DNA of 64,000 nt, taken from contig NZ_CP049934.1 in assembly GCF_011382965.1 (NCBI RefSeq), positions 1,364,001 to 1,428,000 on the forward strand, in the 5' to 3' direction. The translations under genes and the position numbers were made by a program. Shown here in pieces: positions 1 through 11,531 of the stretch. This stretch comes from Leucobacter insecticola (GTDB lineage: Bacteria > Actinomycetota > Actinomycetes > Actinomycetales > Microbacteriaceae). Under the pieces are notes generated by a model. It was not told where the DNA came from, did not search any database, and saw only the letters and a program-made list of their open reading frames with translations. Position 1 is the first letter of the stretch, and the number at the start of each line of letters is the position of its first letter.

Positions 1-172
1 ATATGCGCGGCTGTGGTCTTGCCCCTATCAGCGATCACCGACCGCCAGACCGGAGGTCGGTGACAACACCCCCAGATCATTGGTACGACAGGGGGCAACA
101 ATCATGCCGGCCCCGGCTGGCTGCCTCACTCCTCATCCTCGCGGATCAGGAGCTACGAACAAAGTAACGGGG
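1..172 (-). mobile_element. Terminal fragment of an IS110-family element (noncoding left end)
   Basis: These 172 bases match 58264-58436, the noncoding end of the complete IS110 element in this window, in the same orientation. The only difference I see is a run of five C here against six there. The matching transposase gene would lie off the left edge. A perfect 9-bp stem (35-43 with 55-63, loop of 11) is kept. Identity stops after the run of G ending near 172; beyond it both copies continue with CT and then a GTGAG block, which suggests similar target sites. Confidence 0.85.
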
Positions 173-328
173 GGCTGGTGAGCTGGCGGTGGGGGAGCGT
201 GCATCGTTATCTGTTTTACATCGGCTACACCCTCAATTACGAAGAGCCCCTAAACTTGTGTTTTGTCTGTGCGCGACCCGCGGAAGTACGAGGGGGTCGT
301 GTCCGAACCGGCATGCCGCCCTCACCCA

Positions 329-1639
329 ATGAAGGATTACGTGGACCTGCTCCGTAAGTTTCCCCTGCTCGGCTGGATCATCGTCGCCATTGTGCTTGGT
401 ATTTTGCTCGGCCCAATTGTGCCTGTCTGGCTCGGCGGAGTGTTCCTGACCTACAACTCCATCTTTTCGGGCTTTCTGGGCTTTGCGGTTCCGCTGATCA
501 TCCTGGGCCTGGTGACGCCCGCGATCGCCGAGCTCGGCCGCGGTGCAGGCAAATGGTTAGGGCTGACTGCCGCGATTGCTTACGGGTCGACGTTGCTCGC
601 CGGCTTGCTCGCCTACTGGGTTAGCATGTGGCTGTTTCGCGGCGCGATGGCGGGTGGCGAGCTCGGGTCGATCACCGAAGACGGTGGCTCAGGCTTTGCA
701 CCGTACTTTACGCTCGTGACGGCCGCAGGTGATTCGCCGACATCGATCGTGCTGAAACCGGTGATTGACGTAATGAGTGCGCTGGTGCTGGCGTTTGTAG
801 TCGGGATCGGGCTTACGGCCTTTCGCAGCCGCGTTGTGTTTCGCGGTGCCGTTGAGTTTCGCACCATTATCGAGTCGCTGATTCGGCGTATCCTGGTGCC
901 CGCGCTGCCACTGTTCATTTTCGGGATCTTCCTGGACCTGTCCGCGAGCGGGTCAGCGGTCACGGTGGTGTCGAAGTTCCTGCTCGTCGTCGTCGTGTCG
1001 TTCGCGTTGACGCTGGTCGTTCTGCTGATTCAGTACAGCATCGCCGGGGCGATGGCGCGTACGAACCCGTTGCGCGCGCTGTGGAACATGCGCGATGCAT
1101 ACTTCACGGCGCTCGGCACGTCGTCGTCGGCAGCGACGATTCCGGTGACGCTAGCGTCAACGAAGAAGAACGGGGTCAGTGACGCGGTTGCAGGGTTCGT
1201 GGTGCCGCTGTGCGCGACGATTCACCTGTCAGGCTCGATGGTCAAGATCACGGCGTTCTCGATCGCGGTACTTCTGCTCACAGGCGGCGACGTGTCCTTC
1301 GGTTCGTACTTCCCGTTCATCTTGATGCTTGGCATCATGATGATTGCCGCGCCGGGCGTGCCCGGTGGCGCGATTGCAGCCGCGGCCGGTCTTCTCGTGC
1401 AGATGCTCGGGTTTGGTGAGGCTGAGGTGGGCATCATGTTTGCTGCCTACATTGCCCTCGACAGTTTCGGCACCGCGACCAACGTGACTGGCGACGGTGC
1501 AATCGCGATGATCATGAATACGATCACTCGCGGACGCCTGGGTGACCAATCGCAAGACGAATCAGACGAGGTTGTTGAGCTCGCTGATGGCACGGTCGAT
1601 CGTGGTCACTCGGCCGATACTGCTGCGCCGACGGCGTAG
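329..1639 (+). CDS. Dicarboxylate/amino acid:cation symporter (DAACS family)
   Basis: Polytopic inner-membrane protein of about 436 residues with eight or more hydrophobic segments and the family's serine-rich re-entrant loop (GTSSSAATIPVTL, about two thirds along), followed by the C-terminal GTATNVTGDGA block that binds cation and substrate in GltPh-like carriers. The expected role is sodium- or proton-coupled uptake of acidic amino acids or C4-dicarboxylates; the exact substrate cannot be read. The open frame extends upstream to a TTG at 263, but the first hydrophobic segment begins just after ATG 329, so I prefer that start. No strong ribosome site is visible. It begins about 150 bases from the IS110 end, so part of its promoter could come from the element. 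It is convergent with the methyltransferase gene. Confidence 0.85.
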   Translation: MKDYVDLLRKFPLLGWIIVAIVLGILLGPIVPVWLGGVFLTYNSIFSGFLGFAVPLIILGLVTPAIAELGRGAGKWLGLTAAIAYGSTLLAGLLAYWVSMWLFRGAMAGGELGSITEDGGSGFAPYFTLVTAAGDSPTSIVLKPVIDVMSALVLAFVVGIGLTAFRSRVVFRGAVEFRTIIESLIRRILVPALPLFIFGIFLDLSASGSAVTVVSKFLLVVVVSFALTLVVLLIQYSIAGAMARTNPLRALWNMRDAYFTALGTSSSAATIPVTLASTKKNGVSDAVAGFVVPLCATIHLSGSMVKITAFSIAVLLLTGGDVSFGSYFPFILMLGIMMIAAPGVPGGAIAAAAGLLVQMLGFGEAEVGIMFAAYIALDSFGTATNVTGDGAIAMIMNTITRGRLGDQSQDESDEVVELADGTVDRGHSADTAAPTA

Positions 1640-1692
1640 AGTCGACGCGGTGCTTGCTCAACCGCCAGTCTCTAGTCAGCCGGGAGCATGTC

Positions 1693-2916
1693 TCAGCACC
1701 GCTCCGCGAGTAGTGCCGTGTGGGCGTCTCCCACACGGGTGAGGAACAGCGTGGCGTGGTTCTCGCCCCGCAGCTTGAGTCGGGTGCGGAGCGCCGCCGG
1801 ATCCACGTTGGCGCCGCGCTTCTTGATCTCCAGCGAGCCGATGCCGCGGTCAGAAAGGGCACGGCGCAGTTCCTTCTCCTTAGCTGGCAGCACCTCCAGG
1901 ATCCGAAAGGCCTGTGCAAACGGGGTCCAGACGTGGCGATTCGAGGTCATGTAGGCGATGCCCTCGCTGAGCATCCCCGCATCGATTCGGCGCGCGAGTT
2001 CGCCGATGAGGCGCGCGCGGATCACCGCACCGTCAGGCTCGTAGAGGTACTCGCCCAGCGCTTGAACCTCGACGTCGGCTGTGTCGCCCGGCGCGGTGAG
2101 TTCAAAACTATCGCTTTCCCCACGCAACACCAACGCTGAGCGACGGATCCCCTCGCGAGCCGCAGCCCCAAACCACAGTCCCATTTCGACCACCTGGCCG
2201 TCGACCGACACCCACTGTGCCTCGGCGGAGTCTGGGATGAGTTCGCGGTCGAAGCCGGGGCCGAGCTTGATTCCGGTTGGCAGCAGCGAAGCAAAACCGA
2301 AGGCGAAGGTGAGAGAGGGGGAGTAGTCGTCGGGCGAAGTGACCCTCCGCGTGTCGCGGTGCCCGGCAGTGCGCCTGGCCGGATCGAGAAACACGCCGTC
2401 GGCATTGGCGGCCCCGAGTAACTCTGCGTCTCCCACGCGCACGGAGGGGGCGGGGAGTCCAGCCTGGCCCGACGCAACGCGCAAATTGTGTGCGGCAAAG
2501 CGCGCGGTGAGCGGATCGAGCTCGACGGGCAAGGGGGTGATCCCGGCCTCCAGCAGCGCGATCGATTCGGATCCTAGCCCGCAGCCGAGATCCGCGACCC
2601 GCGCACAACCGGCCGCGCGAAACCGCTCAGCGTGGTGCGCTGACACCCGAGCGCGGCTCGCCTGCTCGAGTCCGGCCTGCGTGAACAGGAGCTGCGAAGC
2701 CAGCGCGCCAAACTTCGCCGCGGCCTTATTTCGCAGTCCCACCTGGGTCAGGATCGCGGCGACCTCGTCTGGCGAAAGCTCTTGGCGGCGAAGCGCGGAG
2801 TTGAGCTCGGCCATTGAACGGCCCTCAATGCGCTGAGCGGAGGCCCACTCGAGTACAGTGAGCCCCCGCTCGGTGCTGAGCGCGTCCCAGCCGGGGAGGA
2901 TCTGGGAGTTCGGCAA
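1693..2916 (-). CDS. Class I SAM-dependent methyltransferase with THUMP-like C-terminal domain
   Basis: A 407-residue soluble protein. Residues about 105-200 carry a Rossmann-type methyltransferase core: a glycine-rich SAM loop (VADLGCGLGSESIALL), an acidic residue in VELDP at the end of the second strand, and a VFLDPARR block where the family's catalytic loop usually lies. The C-terminal third matches the THUMP-like domain paired with this core in actinobacteria, so an RNA substrate is plausible but unproven. It starts 4 bases after the stop of the DUF4190 gene on the same strand, so the two are probably cotranscribed. Length is normal and the frame is intact. Confidence 0.75.
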   Translation of the reverse strand: MPNSQILPGWDALSTERGLTVLEWASAQRIEGRSMAELNSALRRQELSPDEVAAILTQVGLRNKAAAKFGALASQLLFTQAGLEQASRARVSAHHAERFRAAGCARVADLGCGLGSESIALLEAGITPLPVELDPLTARFAAHNLRVASGQAGLPAPSVRVGDAELLGAANADGVFLDPARRTAGHRDTRRVTSPDDYSPSLTFAFGFASLLPTGIKLGPGFDRELIPDSAEAQWVSVDGQVVEMGLWFGAAAREGIRRSALVLRGESDSFELTAPGDTADVEVQALGEYLYEPDGAVIRARLIGELARRIDAGMLSEGIAYMTSNRHVWTPFAQAFRILEVLPAKEKELRRALSDRGIGSLEIKKRGANVDPAALRTRLKLRGENHATLFLTRVGDAHTALLAERC

Positions 2917-2920
2917 TTCC

Positions 2921-3375
2921 CTAGTTGTAGTAGCCGTAGTCGCTGTAGCCGTTCATCAGACCGCCCAGGCTGCTGAACAACGTGACAACGAATCCGATCC
3001 ACACGAAAAAGAAGACCGCGACGAAGACGAAGTAGGCGTAGCTGATGATGAGGCCCGTGAGCGCGATGCCGCGACCAGCGTCGCCCTTCTTCTTGATCTG
3101 GCTGAGGCCCATGTGACCGAACACGATGCCGGCGAGCGGTGCGATGAATGCGAGGATGATTGAGAGCAGCGCGAAGGTGTTGGTCTTGTCGAGCGTCGTC
3201 GCTGTTGAGGGCGCCGGATGGTTCGGCTGCGGGTACTGCGCTGCCTGTTGCGGATAGGCCTGTGGGGCCTGCTGGCCCGGGAAGCTCTGCTGGGGAGCGG
3301 CCTGCTGCGGAGCCGGCGTTTGTGGCGCAGGGTACTGCGGGGGAACGGGCTGCTGTGGGGGTTGGGCGTAGACAT
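2921..3375 (-). CDS. DUF4190 membrane protein with Pro/Gln-rich N-terminus (probable frameshift near start)
   Basis: The first half is a proline/glutamine-rich, probably disordered segment (repeats of PQ, AP, QQ), followed by two hydrophobic segments around the DUF4190 motif (IVFGHMGLSQIKKKG). Function is unknown; such proteins are common small membrane proteins in actinobacteria. The open frame reaches an ATG at 3415 with no ribosome site. A clear GAAAGAAGAG ribosome site instead precedes ATG 3375, which is in another frame; adding one base to the G run at 3357-3361 would join that ATG to the DUF4190 frame and give a natural N-terminus (MSTPNPPQQP). I infer a missing base there. Confidence 0.7.
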
Positions 3376-3506
3376 TTACTCTTCTTTCAGATATGCGATC
3401 CGGCGTAATCTCCATTCTATGGGTGGCAGGCCTCCCGCCAGGGAAATGCCCTGTGCAACCGGAGGAAGATTGTGGCGTTCGCTCTTGGCGATCCGATGCC
3501 TAGGAG

Positions 3507-3533
3507 TTGGCACTCCCCTTGCGAGAGTGCCAA
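3507..3533 (+). promoter_or_regulatory. CIRCE operator upstream of groES (HrcA site)
   Basis: A perfect 9-9-9 inverted repeat, TTGGCACTC, nine bases, GAGTGCCAA, matches the CIRCE consensus (TTAGCACTC-N9-GAGTGCTAA) with one compensated change per arm. CIRCE is bound by the heat-shock repressor HrcA. It lies about 80 bases upstream of groES, so groES is probably heat inducible through HrcA. hrcA itself is not in this window. Confidence 0.93.
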
Positions 3534-3612
3534 CTTGAGCCGTAGACTCTTGGGTAGCGCGTTCGCAGTGGGCGGGCGTGAGATCCACTTCGCAATTGGA
3601 AAGAGGTCAACT

Positions 3613-3909
3613 GTGTCGGTCGCTATTAAGCCGCTCGAAGATCGTATCGTTATCAAGCAGGTCGAGGCAGAGCAGACCACCGCATCCGGTCTGGTCATTC
3701 CCGAGAGCGCCAAGGAGAAGCCCCAGGAGGGCGAGGTCGTCGCTGTGGGACCCGGTCGCGTGTCTGACAACGGAACCCGCATTCCCCTCGACGTTGAGGT
3801 CGGTAACCTTGTGATCTACTCGAAGTTCGGCGGTACTGAGGTCAAGGTCGGTGGCGAAGATTACCTCGTGCTTTCGGCTCGCGACATTCTCGCAATCGTC
3901 GAGCGCTAA
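3613..3909 (+). CDS. groES: Co-chaperonin GroES
   Basis: A 98-residue Cpn10, the lid of the GroEL folding chamber in the cytoplasm. The family hallmarks are present: [12 protein letters not shown] at the N-terminus, the mobile loop region [16 protein letters not shown], the roof loop, and [17 protein letters not shown] at the end. The start is GTG 3613, preceded by AAAGAGG at 3599-3605; the longer open frame upstream is not coding because it crosses the CIRCE operator. A terminator follows directly and no groEL is adjacent, so groES is monocistronic here and groEL must be elsewhere. Confidence 0.96.
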   Translation: MSVAIKPLEDRIVIKQVEAEQTTASGLVIPESAKEKPQEGEVVAVGPGRVSDNGTRIPLDVEVGNLVIYSKFGGTEVKVGGEDYLVLSARDILAIVER

Positions 3910-3928
3910 AGCCTCAGACAGCGTTCTG

Positions 3929-3962
3929 GTGGGGCCGTGGATCTTCGGATCTGCGGCCCCAC
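3929..3962 (+). terminator. Rho-independent-type hairpin after groES
   Basis: GTGGGGCCG at 3929-3937 pairs perfectly with CGGCCCCAC at 3954-3962 around a 16-base loop, 20 bases after the groES stop. There is no long T tract, as is common in actinobacterial terminators. Confidence 0.75.
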
Positions 3963-4005
3963 GGCGTATCTACGGAGATCTCAGAGGCGTGACTAAACTA
4001 ACTTG

Positions 4006-6502
<2,497 letters not shown>

Positions 6503-6555
6503 GGCCGAAGATTGGCTACTCAGACAGTGTCATACCGAATAGATAGACTGGGCTA

Positions 6556-7677
6556 GTGAGCAACCAGATCGAAATTGGCCGCGGCAAGCGTGCGAGACGC
6601 GTATACACCTTCGACGAAATCGGGATTGTGCCGACGCGGCGCACACGCGATCCCGAGCTTGTCTCGACCGCCTGGTCGATTGACGCGTTCCAATTTGAGA
6701 TCCCCGTGCTCGGAGCACCTATGGACTCGGTGATGTCGCCCGCGAAGGCGATCGAGCTTGGGCGGCTTGGGGGCCTCGGGGTTATGAATCTCGAGGGACT
6801 GTGGACGCGCCACACGGATCCCGAACCCCTGCTCGCCGAGCTCTCGACGATCACTGACGAGGTCGCAGCCGTGAAACGGATGCGCGAACTGTATGCGGCT
6901 CCGATCCAGCCCGAACTGATTCGTGCGCGCCTCGGTGAGATCCGCGACGCCGGAGTGACCGTTGCCGGCGCCCTGTCACCGCACCGCACCGCGGAGTTCA
7001 CCGAGACGGTGGTGAACGCCGGTGTCGATCTATTCGTGATCCGCGGCAACACGGTGTCGGCGGAGCACGTCGCGAAAGAGGGACGCGAGCCCCTCAACCT
7101 GAAGCAGTTCATCTACGAGCTGGATGTACCCGTGATCGTCGGGGGAGCAGCGACATATCAGTCGGCGCTCCACCTCATGCGCACGGGGGCCGCGGGCGTG
7201 CTTGTCGGCTTCGGTGGCGGTGCTTCCTCAACGACCCGCGCGACGCTTGGCATCAGGGCACCAATGGCGAGCGCGATCGCCGATGTGGCGGGCGCACGTT
7301 CCGACTACCTTGACGAGTCGGGCGGACGTTACGTGCATGTGATCGCAGACGGCGGCCTCGGCACCTCTGGTGACCTCATCAAGGCGATGGCGTGCGGCGC
7401 CGATGCGGTCATGCTCGGCACGGCCCTCGCCCGGGCCTCAGACGCGCCCGGCAAGGGCTGGCACTGGGGTCAGGAAGCGCACCACGAGGATCTGCCGCGC
7501 GGGCGCCGGATCGCGGTCGATGCGGTGGCTCCTCTCTCTGAGATCGTGAATGGCCCGGCGCACGTCGCTGACGGCAGTGCCAACCTGATGGGTGCGCTGA
7601 AGCGCGCCATGGCGACGACCGGCTATTCGGAGCTCAAGAGTTTCCAGCGCATCGATATCGTTCACGCCGAACGCTAG
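6556..7677 (+). CDS. guaB3: GuaB3 family IMP dehydrogenase-related protein
   Basis: A 373-residue TIM-barrel protein of the actinobacterial GuaB3 family. It resembles the IMPDH/GMP reductase core but has no CBS domains. The phosphate-binding part is recognisable (HVIADGGLGTSGDLIKAM), but the position of the IMPDH catalytic cysteine loop reads GFGGGASSTTRATLG, with no cysteine. The start is GTG 6556. It follows guaB by 53 bases and precedes the SURF1 gene by 8 bases, an order common in this bacterial group. Activity cannot be decided from the sequence. Confidence 0.88.
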   Translation: MSNQIEIGRGKRARRVYTFDEIGIVPTRRTRDPELVSTAWSIDAFQFEIPVLGAPMDSVMSPAKAIELGRLGGLGVMNLEGLWTRHTDPEPLLAELSTITDEVAAVKRMRELYAAPIQPELIRARLGEIRDAGVTVAGALSPHRTAEFTETVVNAGVDLFVIRGNTVSAEHVAKEGREPLNLKQFIYELDVPVIVGGAATYQSALHLMRTGAAGVLVGFGGGASSTTRATLGIRAPMASAIADVAGARSDYLDESGGRYVHVIADGGLGTSGDLIKAMACGADAVMLGTALARASDAPGKGWHWGQEAHHEDLPRGRRIAVDAVAPLSEIVNGPAHVADGSANLMGALKRAMATTGYSELKSFQRIDIVHAER

Positions 7678-7685
7678 TCGCGCCT

Positions 7686-8546
7686 GTGGAACAGTCGCGA
7701 AAGCCCGAGTATTTGGGTGACCCCACGCTTGGCCAGGTCATGCGGCGGCCACGCTGGGTTCTCGCGTTCCTGCTTGCCATGCTCGTCGCGGCGGCATTCG
7801 CCTGGCTGGGGCAGTGGCAGATGAGTAACGCGATTCGCTCCAGCTCGGATCCGGTGGTGGATACCGAAGCGATACAGCCGCTGTCAGAGGTGGCCGACAC
7901 CGGGATTGGTGTGACGGAAGCCGGTGCTGGCGTCGTGGTGAGGGTCCGCGGGTCCTTCGTGCCGGGAGACTCGCGGCTGCTCTCCCCGAGGCAAAACGGC
8001 GGAGAGACCGGCACCTGGGTCGTCGGGCGCTTCGTGACGGAGGCTCCGGAGGGTGAACCCGGATCCAACCTCGCCGTGGCGATTGCGTGGGCGCCGGATG
8101 CGGCGGCGGCGCAGCGCGCGCTCGAAGAGTTCGACCGCGATCCTGAATTTGTATCCTCGCGCCTGCTTGAGGGCCGGTATATGCCGGCCGAGGCGGCGCA
8201 GGTTCCGCGCGAGGACGAGGACCCGCAGACGCTGAAGAGCATGCTGCCCGCGCACCTTGCAAACCTGTGGACGGACGTTGACTCTCCGGTCTATGCGGGA
8301 TACCTGGTGATGCACTCACAAGCGGGGGGAACGGAACTGCTCTTGGGGCTCGATCCGATCGACTCGGTGGCGCCCACACCCCCGGAGAAGGTGAGCTGGC
8401 TAAACGTCTTCTACGCGGTTGAGTGGGTCGTGTTTGCCGGCTTCGCCGTGTTCTTCTGGTTCCGTCTCGCGCGTGACGCATGGGAAAAGGAACACGAACT
8501 CAAACTGCTGTCTCAGGCTGAACCCGAACCCAGCGACCCCCACTAG
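7686..8546 (+). CDS. SURF1 family cytochrome oxidase biogenesis protein
   Basis: A 286-residue membrane protein with the SURF1 layout: one membrane segment at about residues 24-42 (WVLAFLLAMLVAAAFAWLG) followed by GQWQ, a large external domain with the family's RGSFVPGDSRLLSPRQ block, and a second membrane segment at about 237-256. SURF1 proteins assist assembly of the haem-copper site of aa3-type oxidase. The start is GTG 7686, 8 bases after the guaB3 stop. Unlike most oxidase genes it sits among guanine nucleotide genes, a recurrent arrangement in Microbacteriaceae as I recall it. Confidence 0.85.
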   Translation: MEQSRKPEYLGDPTLGQVMRRPRWVLAFLLAMLVAAAFAWLGQWQMSNAIRSSSDPVVDTEAIQPLSEVADTGIGVTEAGAGVVVRVRGSFVPGDSRLLSPRQNGGETGTWVVGRFVTEAPEGEPGSNLAVAIAWAPDAAAAQRALEEFDRDPEFVSSRLLEGRYMPAEAAQVPREDEDPQTLKSMLPAHLANLWTDVDSPVYAGYLVMHSQAGGTELLLGLDPIDSVAPTPPEKVSWLNVFYAVEWVVFAGFAVFFWFRLARDAWEKEHELKLLSQAEPEPSDPH

Positions 8547-8558
8547 CGACGCAATAGA

Positions 8559-9080
8559 ATGGACGCCATGCAATTGCAGCCGAAACCAGCCGACTATCCG
8601 CGAATCCGCAAGGCGGTCAGCGTGTACAAGGTGACCTCGGTCATCACCGGCGTGATGCTCCTGCTGCTGTGCGCCGTGATGGTCATGAAGTACGTCTTCC
8701 ATGTACAGCTGTTTTTGTTCGGGCCCGACGGATTCGCTCGGTTTGAGCCCATCGCACCCGAGGGGATCGACGCCGACTTTCAGCCGGGCGGTTTTGACCT
8801 GTTCAAGGCGATCCTGATCGCACACGGCTGGTTCTACGTTGTGTACCTGGTGTCCGACTTTATGCTGTGGAGTCCGATGCGCTGGGGGTTCATGCGGTTC
8901 CTGTTGATCGCCCTGGGCGGCGTGATCCCGTTCATGTCATTCATCCTTGAAGCGCGCGTCGTGCGCGAGGTCAACGCGTTCCTCGCCGCGCGCGAAGCGG
9001 AGCAAACTGGCGGCTCCCCAGAAGTTTCCCAACCACCCACTGCGGCATCGACCGCTCACAGTCCGGAAGGCCGTTCATGA
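8559..9080 (+). CDS. DUF3817 membrane protein
   Basis: About 170 residues with three membrane segments and a DUF3817 core ([20 protein letters not shown], then the [19 protein letters not shown] block). Function is unknown. An in-frame second ATG at 8568 is an alternative start. The stop codon overlaps the guaA start in an ATGA junction (9077-9080), so translation of guaA is probably coupled to it. The C-terminal tail (about 25 residues) is polar and of low complexity. Confidence 0.8.
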   Translation: MDAMQLQPKPADYPRIRKAVSVYKVTSVITGVMLLLLCAVMVMKYVFHVQLFLFGPDGFARFEPIAPEGIDADFQPGGFDLFKAILIAHGWFYVVYLVSDFMLWSPMRWGFMRFLLIALGGVIPFMSFILEARVVREVNAFLAAREAEQTGGSPEVSQPPTAASTAHSPEGRS

Positions 9081-10660
9081 CCTCATCCGCCCACACCGCG
9101 CACCGCCCGGTGCTCGTCGTTGACTTCGGTGCACAGTACGCGCAGCTGATTGCGCGCCGTGTGCGCGAGGCCGGCGTGTACTCGGAGCTTGTGCCCCACA
9201 CAATCACGGCCGAGGAAGTGCGCGCGAAGCAGCCGCTCGGCATCGTGCTCTCAGGCGGACCGTCCTCGGTATATGCGGACGGGGCACCGCAGTTTGACGA
9301 CACGATTTTTGAGCTGGGGATCCCGACTCTCGGGATCTGCTACGGCTTCCAGGTGATGGCCAGAGCGCTGGGCGGAGTTGTCGGAAACACTGGTGACCGT
9401 GAATACGGGGCGACCGATGCGTCCGTGCTCGGTGGCGGCGGCGCGATTCTGGGCGATCAACCCGAGACGCAGAACGTCTGGATGAGCCATGGCGATGCCG
9501 TGCAGCAGGCCCCCGAGGGGTTTGAGGTGCTTGCAAAGACCGCCGTCACACCGGTGGCAGCGTTTGGCAGCGCCGAGAAGCGGATGTACGGCGTGCAATG
9601 GCACCCCGAGGTGAAGCATTCGGATCACGGCCAGAAGCTGCTCGAAAACTTCCTGCACCATGTCGCGGGCATCGCGAACGATTGGAACGCGGGCAATGTG
9701 ATCGCGGAGCAGATCGCCCGGATCCGGGAGCAGGTGGGTTCCGCGCGCGTGATCTCTGCGCTGTCGGGGGGCGTTGATTCCGCGGTGTCCACGGCGCTTG
9801 TGCACCGTGCCATCGGCGATCAGTTGACCGCCGTGTTTGTGGATCACGGGCTTCTCCGCAAGGGCGAGCGCGAGCAGGTCGAGAAGGACTACGTCGAGTC
9901 GACCGGTGTGCGGCTGATTACCGTCGAGGCCGCTGATACCTTCCTCGGGCATCTCGAAGGGGTCACCGATCCCGAGCAGAAGCGCAAGATCATCGGTCGT
10001 GAGTTTATTCGCGCGTTTGAGCAGGTACAGCGAGATCTCGTCAGCGAGGCTGCGGCGTCGGGCGAGAAGGTGAAGTTTTTGGTGCAGGGCACGCTCTACC
10101 CCGATGTGGTTGAGTCGGGTGGCGGATCCGGCACCGCAAACATTAAGTCTCACCACAACGTCGGTGGCTTGCCCGATGACCTCGACTTCGAACTCATCGA
10201 GCCGCTGCGGACGCTGTTCAAGGATGAGGTGCGTGCGATCGGTCGCGAGCTCGGGATCCCCGAGGCGATCGTTGGTCGGCAGCCCTTCCCTGGCCCCGGG
10301 CTCGGGATCCGGATCGTGGGCGAGGTCACGCGTGATCGCCTTGAGACGCTGCGCGAGGCGGACGCCATTGCGCGCGCCGAGCTGACGGCTGCGGGCCTTG
10401 ACGCGGAGATCTGGCAGTGCCCGGTCGTGCTGCTCGCTGACGTTCGTTCCGTGGGGGTGCAGGGTGACGGGCGTACGTATGGCCACCCGATTGTGCTGCG
10501 CCCGGTGTCGTCGGAGGATGCGATGACCGCCGACTGGACGCGCGTGCCCTACGAGGTACTGGCGCGCATTTCAAATGCGATTACGAATCAGGTGCCCGAG
10601 GTGAATCGTGTCGTGCTCGACGTCACCTCCAAACCCCCGGGAACGATCGAGTGGGAGTAG
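9077..10660 (+). CDS. guaA: GMP synthase (glutamine-hydrolysing)
   Basis: A 527-residue cytoplasmic enzyme that aminates XMP to GMP with glutamine and ATP. The N-terminal class I amidotransferase domain has its nucleophile in GICYGFQ and the His/Glu partners in QWHPEV. The ATP-pyrophosphatase domain has the P-loop SGGVDS. The C-terminal dimerisation domain ends KPPGTIEWE, the usual family end. The frame is intact and full length. It completes the route from IMP together with guaB upstream, and a hairpin terminator follows 8 bases after the stop. Confidence 0.97.
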   Translation: MTSSAHTAHRPVLVVDFGAQYAQLIARRVREAGVYSELVPHTITAEEVRAKQPLGIVLSGGPSSVYADGAPQFDDTIFELGIPTLGICYGFQVMARALGGVVGNTGDREYGATDASVLGGGGAILGDQPETQNVWMSHGDAVQQAPEGFEVLAKTAVTPVAAFGSAEKRMYGVQWHPEVKHSDHGQKLLENFLHHVAGIANDWNAGNVIAEQIARIREQVGSARVISALSGGVDSAVSTALVHRAIGDQLTAVFVDHGLLRKGEREQVEKDYVESTGVRLITVEAADTFLGHLEGVTDPEQKRKIIGREFIRAFEQVQRDLVSEAAASGEKVKFLVQGTLYPDVVESGGGSGTANIKSHHNVGGLPDDLDFELIEPLRTLFKDEVRAIGRELGIPEAIVGRQPFPGPGLGIRIVGEVTRDRLETLREADAIARAELTAAGLDAEIWQCPVVLLADVRSVGVQGDGRTYGHPIVLRPVSSEDAMTADWTRVPYEVLARISNAITNQVPEVNRVVLDVTSKPPGTIEWE

Positions 10661-10667
10661 CTAAAGG

Positions 10668-10688
10668 CGCCCATTTCTGGGCGTTTTT
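10668..10688 (+). terminator. Rho-independent terminator after guaA
   Basis: CGCCCA at 10668-10673 pairs with TGGGCG at 10678-10683 around a four-base loop, followed at once by five T. It closes the guaB3-SURF1-DUF3817-guaA run. Confidence 0.88.
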
Positions 10689-10822
10689 AGCTCACTCCGA
10701 GACCGTCTCGGTCTCGTCCCTGCACCCCGCCGAATGAGCGAGCCGCAGGCTCGACGGCGAAACGAAGGCTCGGCGTGCAACAAGAGTCTGGCGGCTGCAC
10801 CAACCGGAGTAGCATGGAAACC

Positions 10823-11049
10823 ATGAGTGAGAAGAAGAACCCGGCGTTTGGGGTGTCAGCGGCCTGGATCAGTGCCGGCATCGTTCTCGGCGGGGCATCG
10901 GCGGAATGATCGGTGCGACCGGCAACGCGATTGGCGCGGGCATCGGCGTGGGCCTCGCGATCGGGGCGATCATCGGATTCGTGATGGGCATGCCCAAGGG
11001 GGATCCCGAGGCCGAGACTAAACTCGACTCTCAACCTGATCCCGAGTAA
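10823..11049 (+). CDS. Small glycine-rich membrane protein (frame interrupted near 10893)
   Basis: A small protein of about 75 residues. The first frame (MSEKKNPAFGVSAAWISAG) breaks in the GGGG run at 10892-10895. One added G joins it to a glycine-zipper-like hydrophobic stretch (AIGAGIGVGLAIGAIIG) and a polar tail ending DSQPDPE at 11049. An in-frame ATG at 10814 is an alternative start. I do not recognise a family. The hydrophobic glycine-rich helix suggests membrane insertion. Its 3' end faces the DUF1801 gene. Confidence 0.55.
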
Positions 11050-11056
11050 CGAGCGC

Positions 11057-11403
11057 CTACCCGTCGATCTGTGCGACCCGGCGCTCGAGGAATTGGTCGA
11101 GCAGTTCCGTGGGAAGACGCTGCCCCGGCTTGAGGTGGATTGACCCTTGGTGCTGTCGAGTCCGGCCTCTGCGACGGCGTCAGCCAGTGTCCCCAGATTG
11201 CCGAAGGGATACACCCCAATGTGCTTCCGCGTGTTCATGACCGCGATGAGGCCTTTGCCCTTGTACATGAGGCACGGCATGGCATAGCTGAGGCCCTCTT
11301 CGGCCTCGGGCACGACCTCGCGTGCACGCGTGTAGATCTCAAGGATCCGCTCGCGCTCCGCCTCCGGGAGCGTGGCGAGGTAGTCGCTAACTTGAGTGCT
11401 CAT
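11057..11403 (-). CDS. DUF1801 family protein (frame interrupted near 11145)
   Basis: Reads MSTQVSDYLATLPEAERERI, then SYAMPCLMYKGKGLIAV, KHIGVYPFG and, after a frame change, SIHLKPGQRLPTELLDQFLE. This is the DUF1801 / YdhG-like fold, with its conserved aromatic and proline block. The break is at the CCC run 11144-11146 (plus strand); one more base restores the frame to a stop at 11057, giving about 115 residues. Members are small soluble proteins, some linked to iron handling, but the role here is unknown. Confidence 0.75.
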
Positions 11404-11432
11404 AGCCCCATTGTCACATGCGCAACAACAGT

Positions 11433-11504
11433 TCAGCCGGTACTCACTCGTCAGCCGGTTAAAATCCCTTGATTTCAACCGGCTGAACGGTGAGCACCGG
11501 CTGA
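11433..11504. repeat. Long intergenic inverted repeat (REP- or MITE-like)
   Basis: Two 34-base arms (11433-11466 and 11471-11504) around a 4-base loop, with about 29 of 34 positions complementary. Each arm itself contains two copies of TCAGCCGGT about 18 bases apart, so the unit is an inverted pair of tandem motifs. It fills the gap between the DUF1801 start and the BI-1 stop, and could act as a terminator for the BI-1 gene or be a small mobile palindrome. Confidence 0.75.
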
Positions 11505-11531
11505 GGTGCTGTGACTGTTCAGCTAGTGCGC

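Noticed and set aside
9251..10486. 411-codon open frame antisense to guaA
   Set aside because: Shadow of the conserved guaA coding sequence; no ribosome site and no family-like motif.
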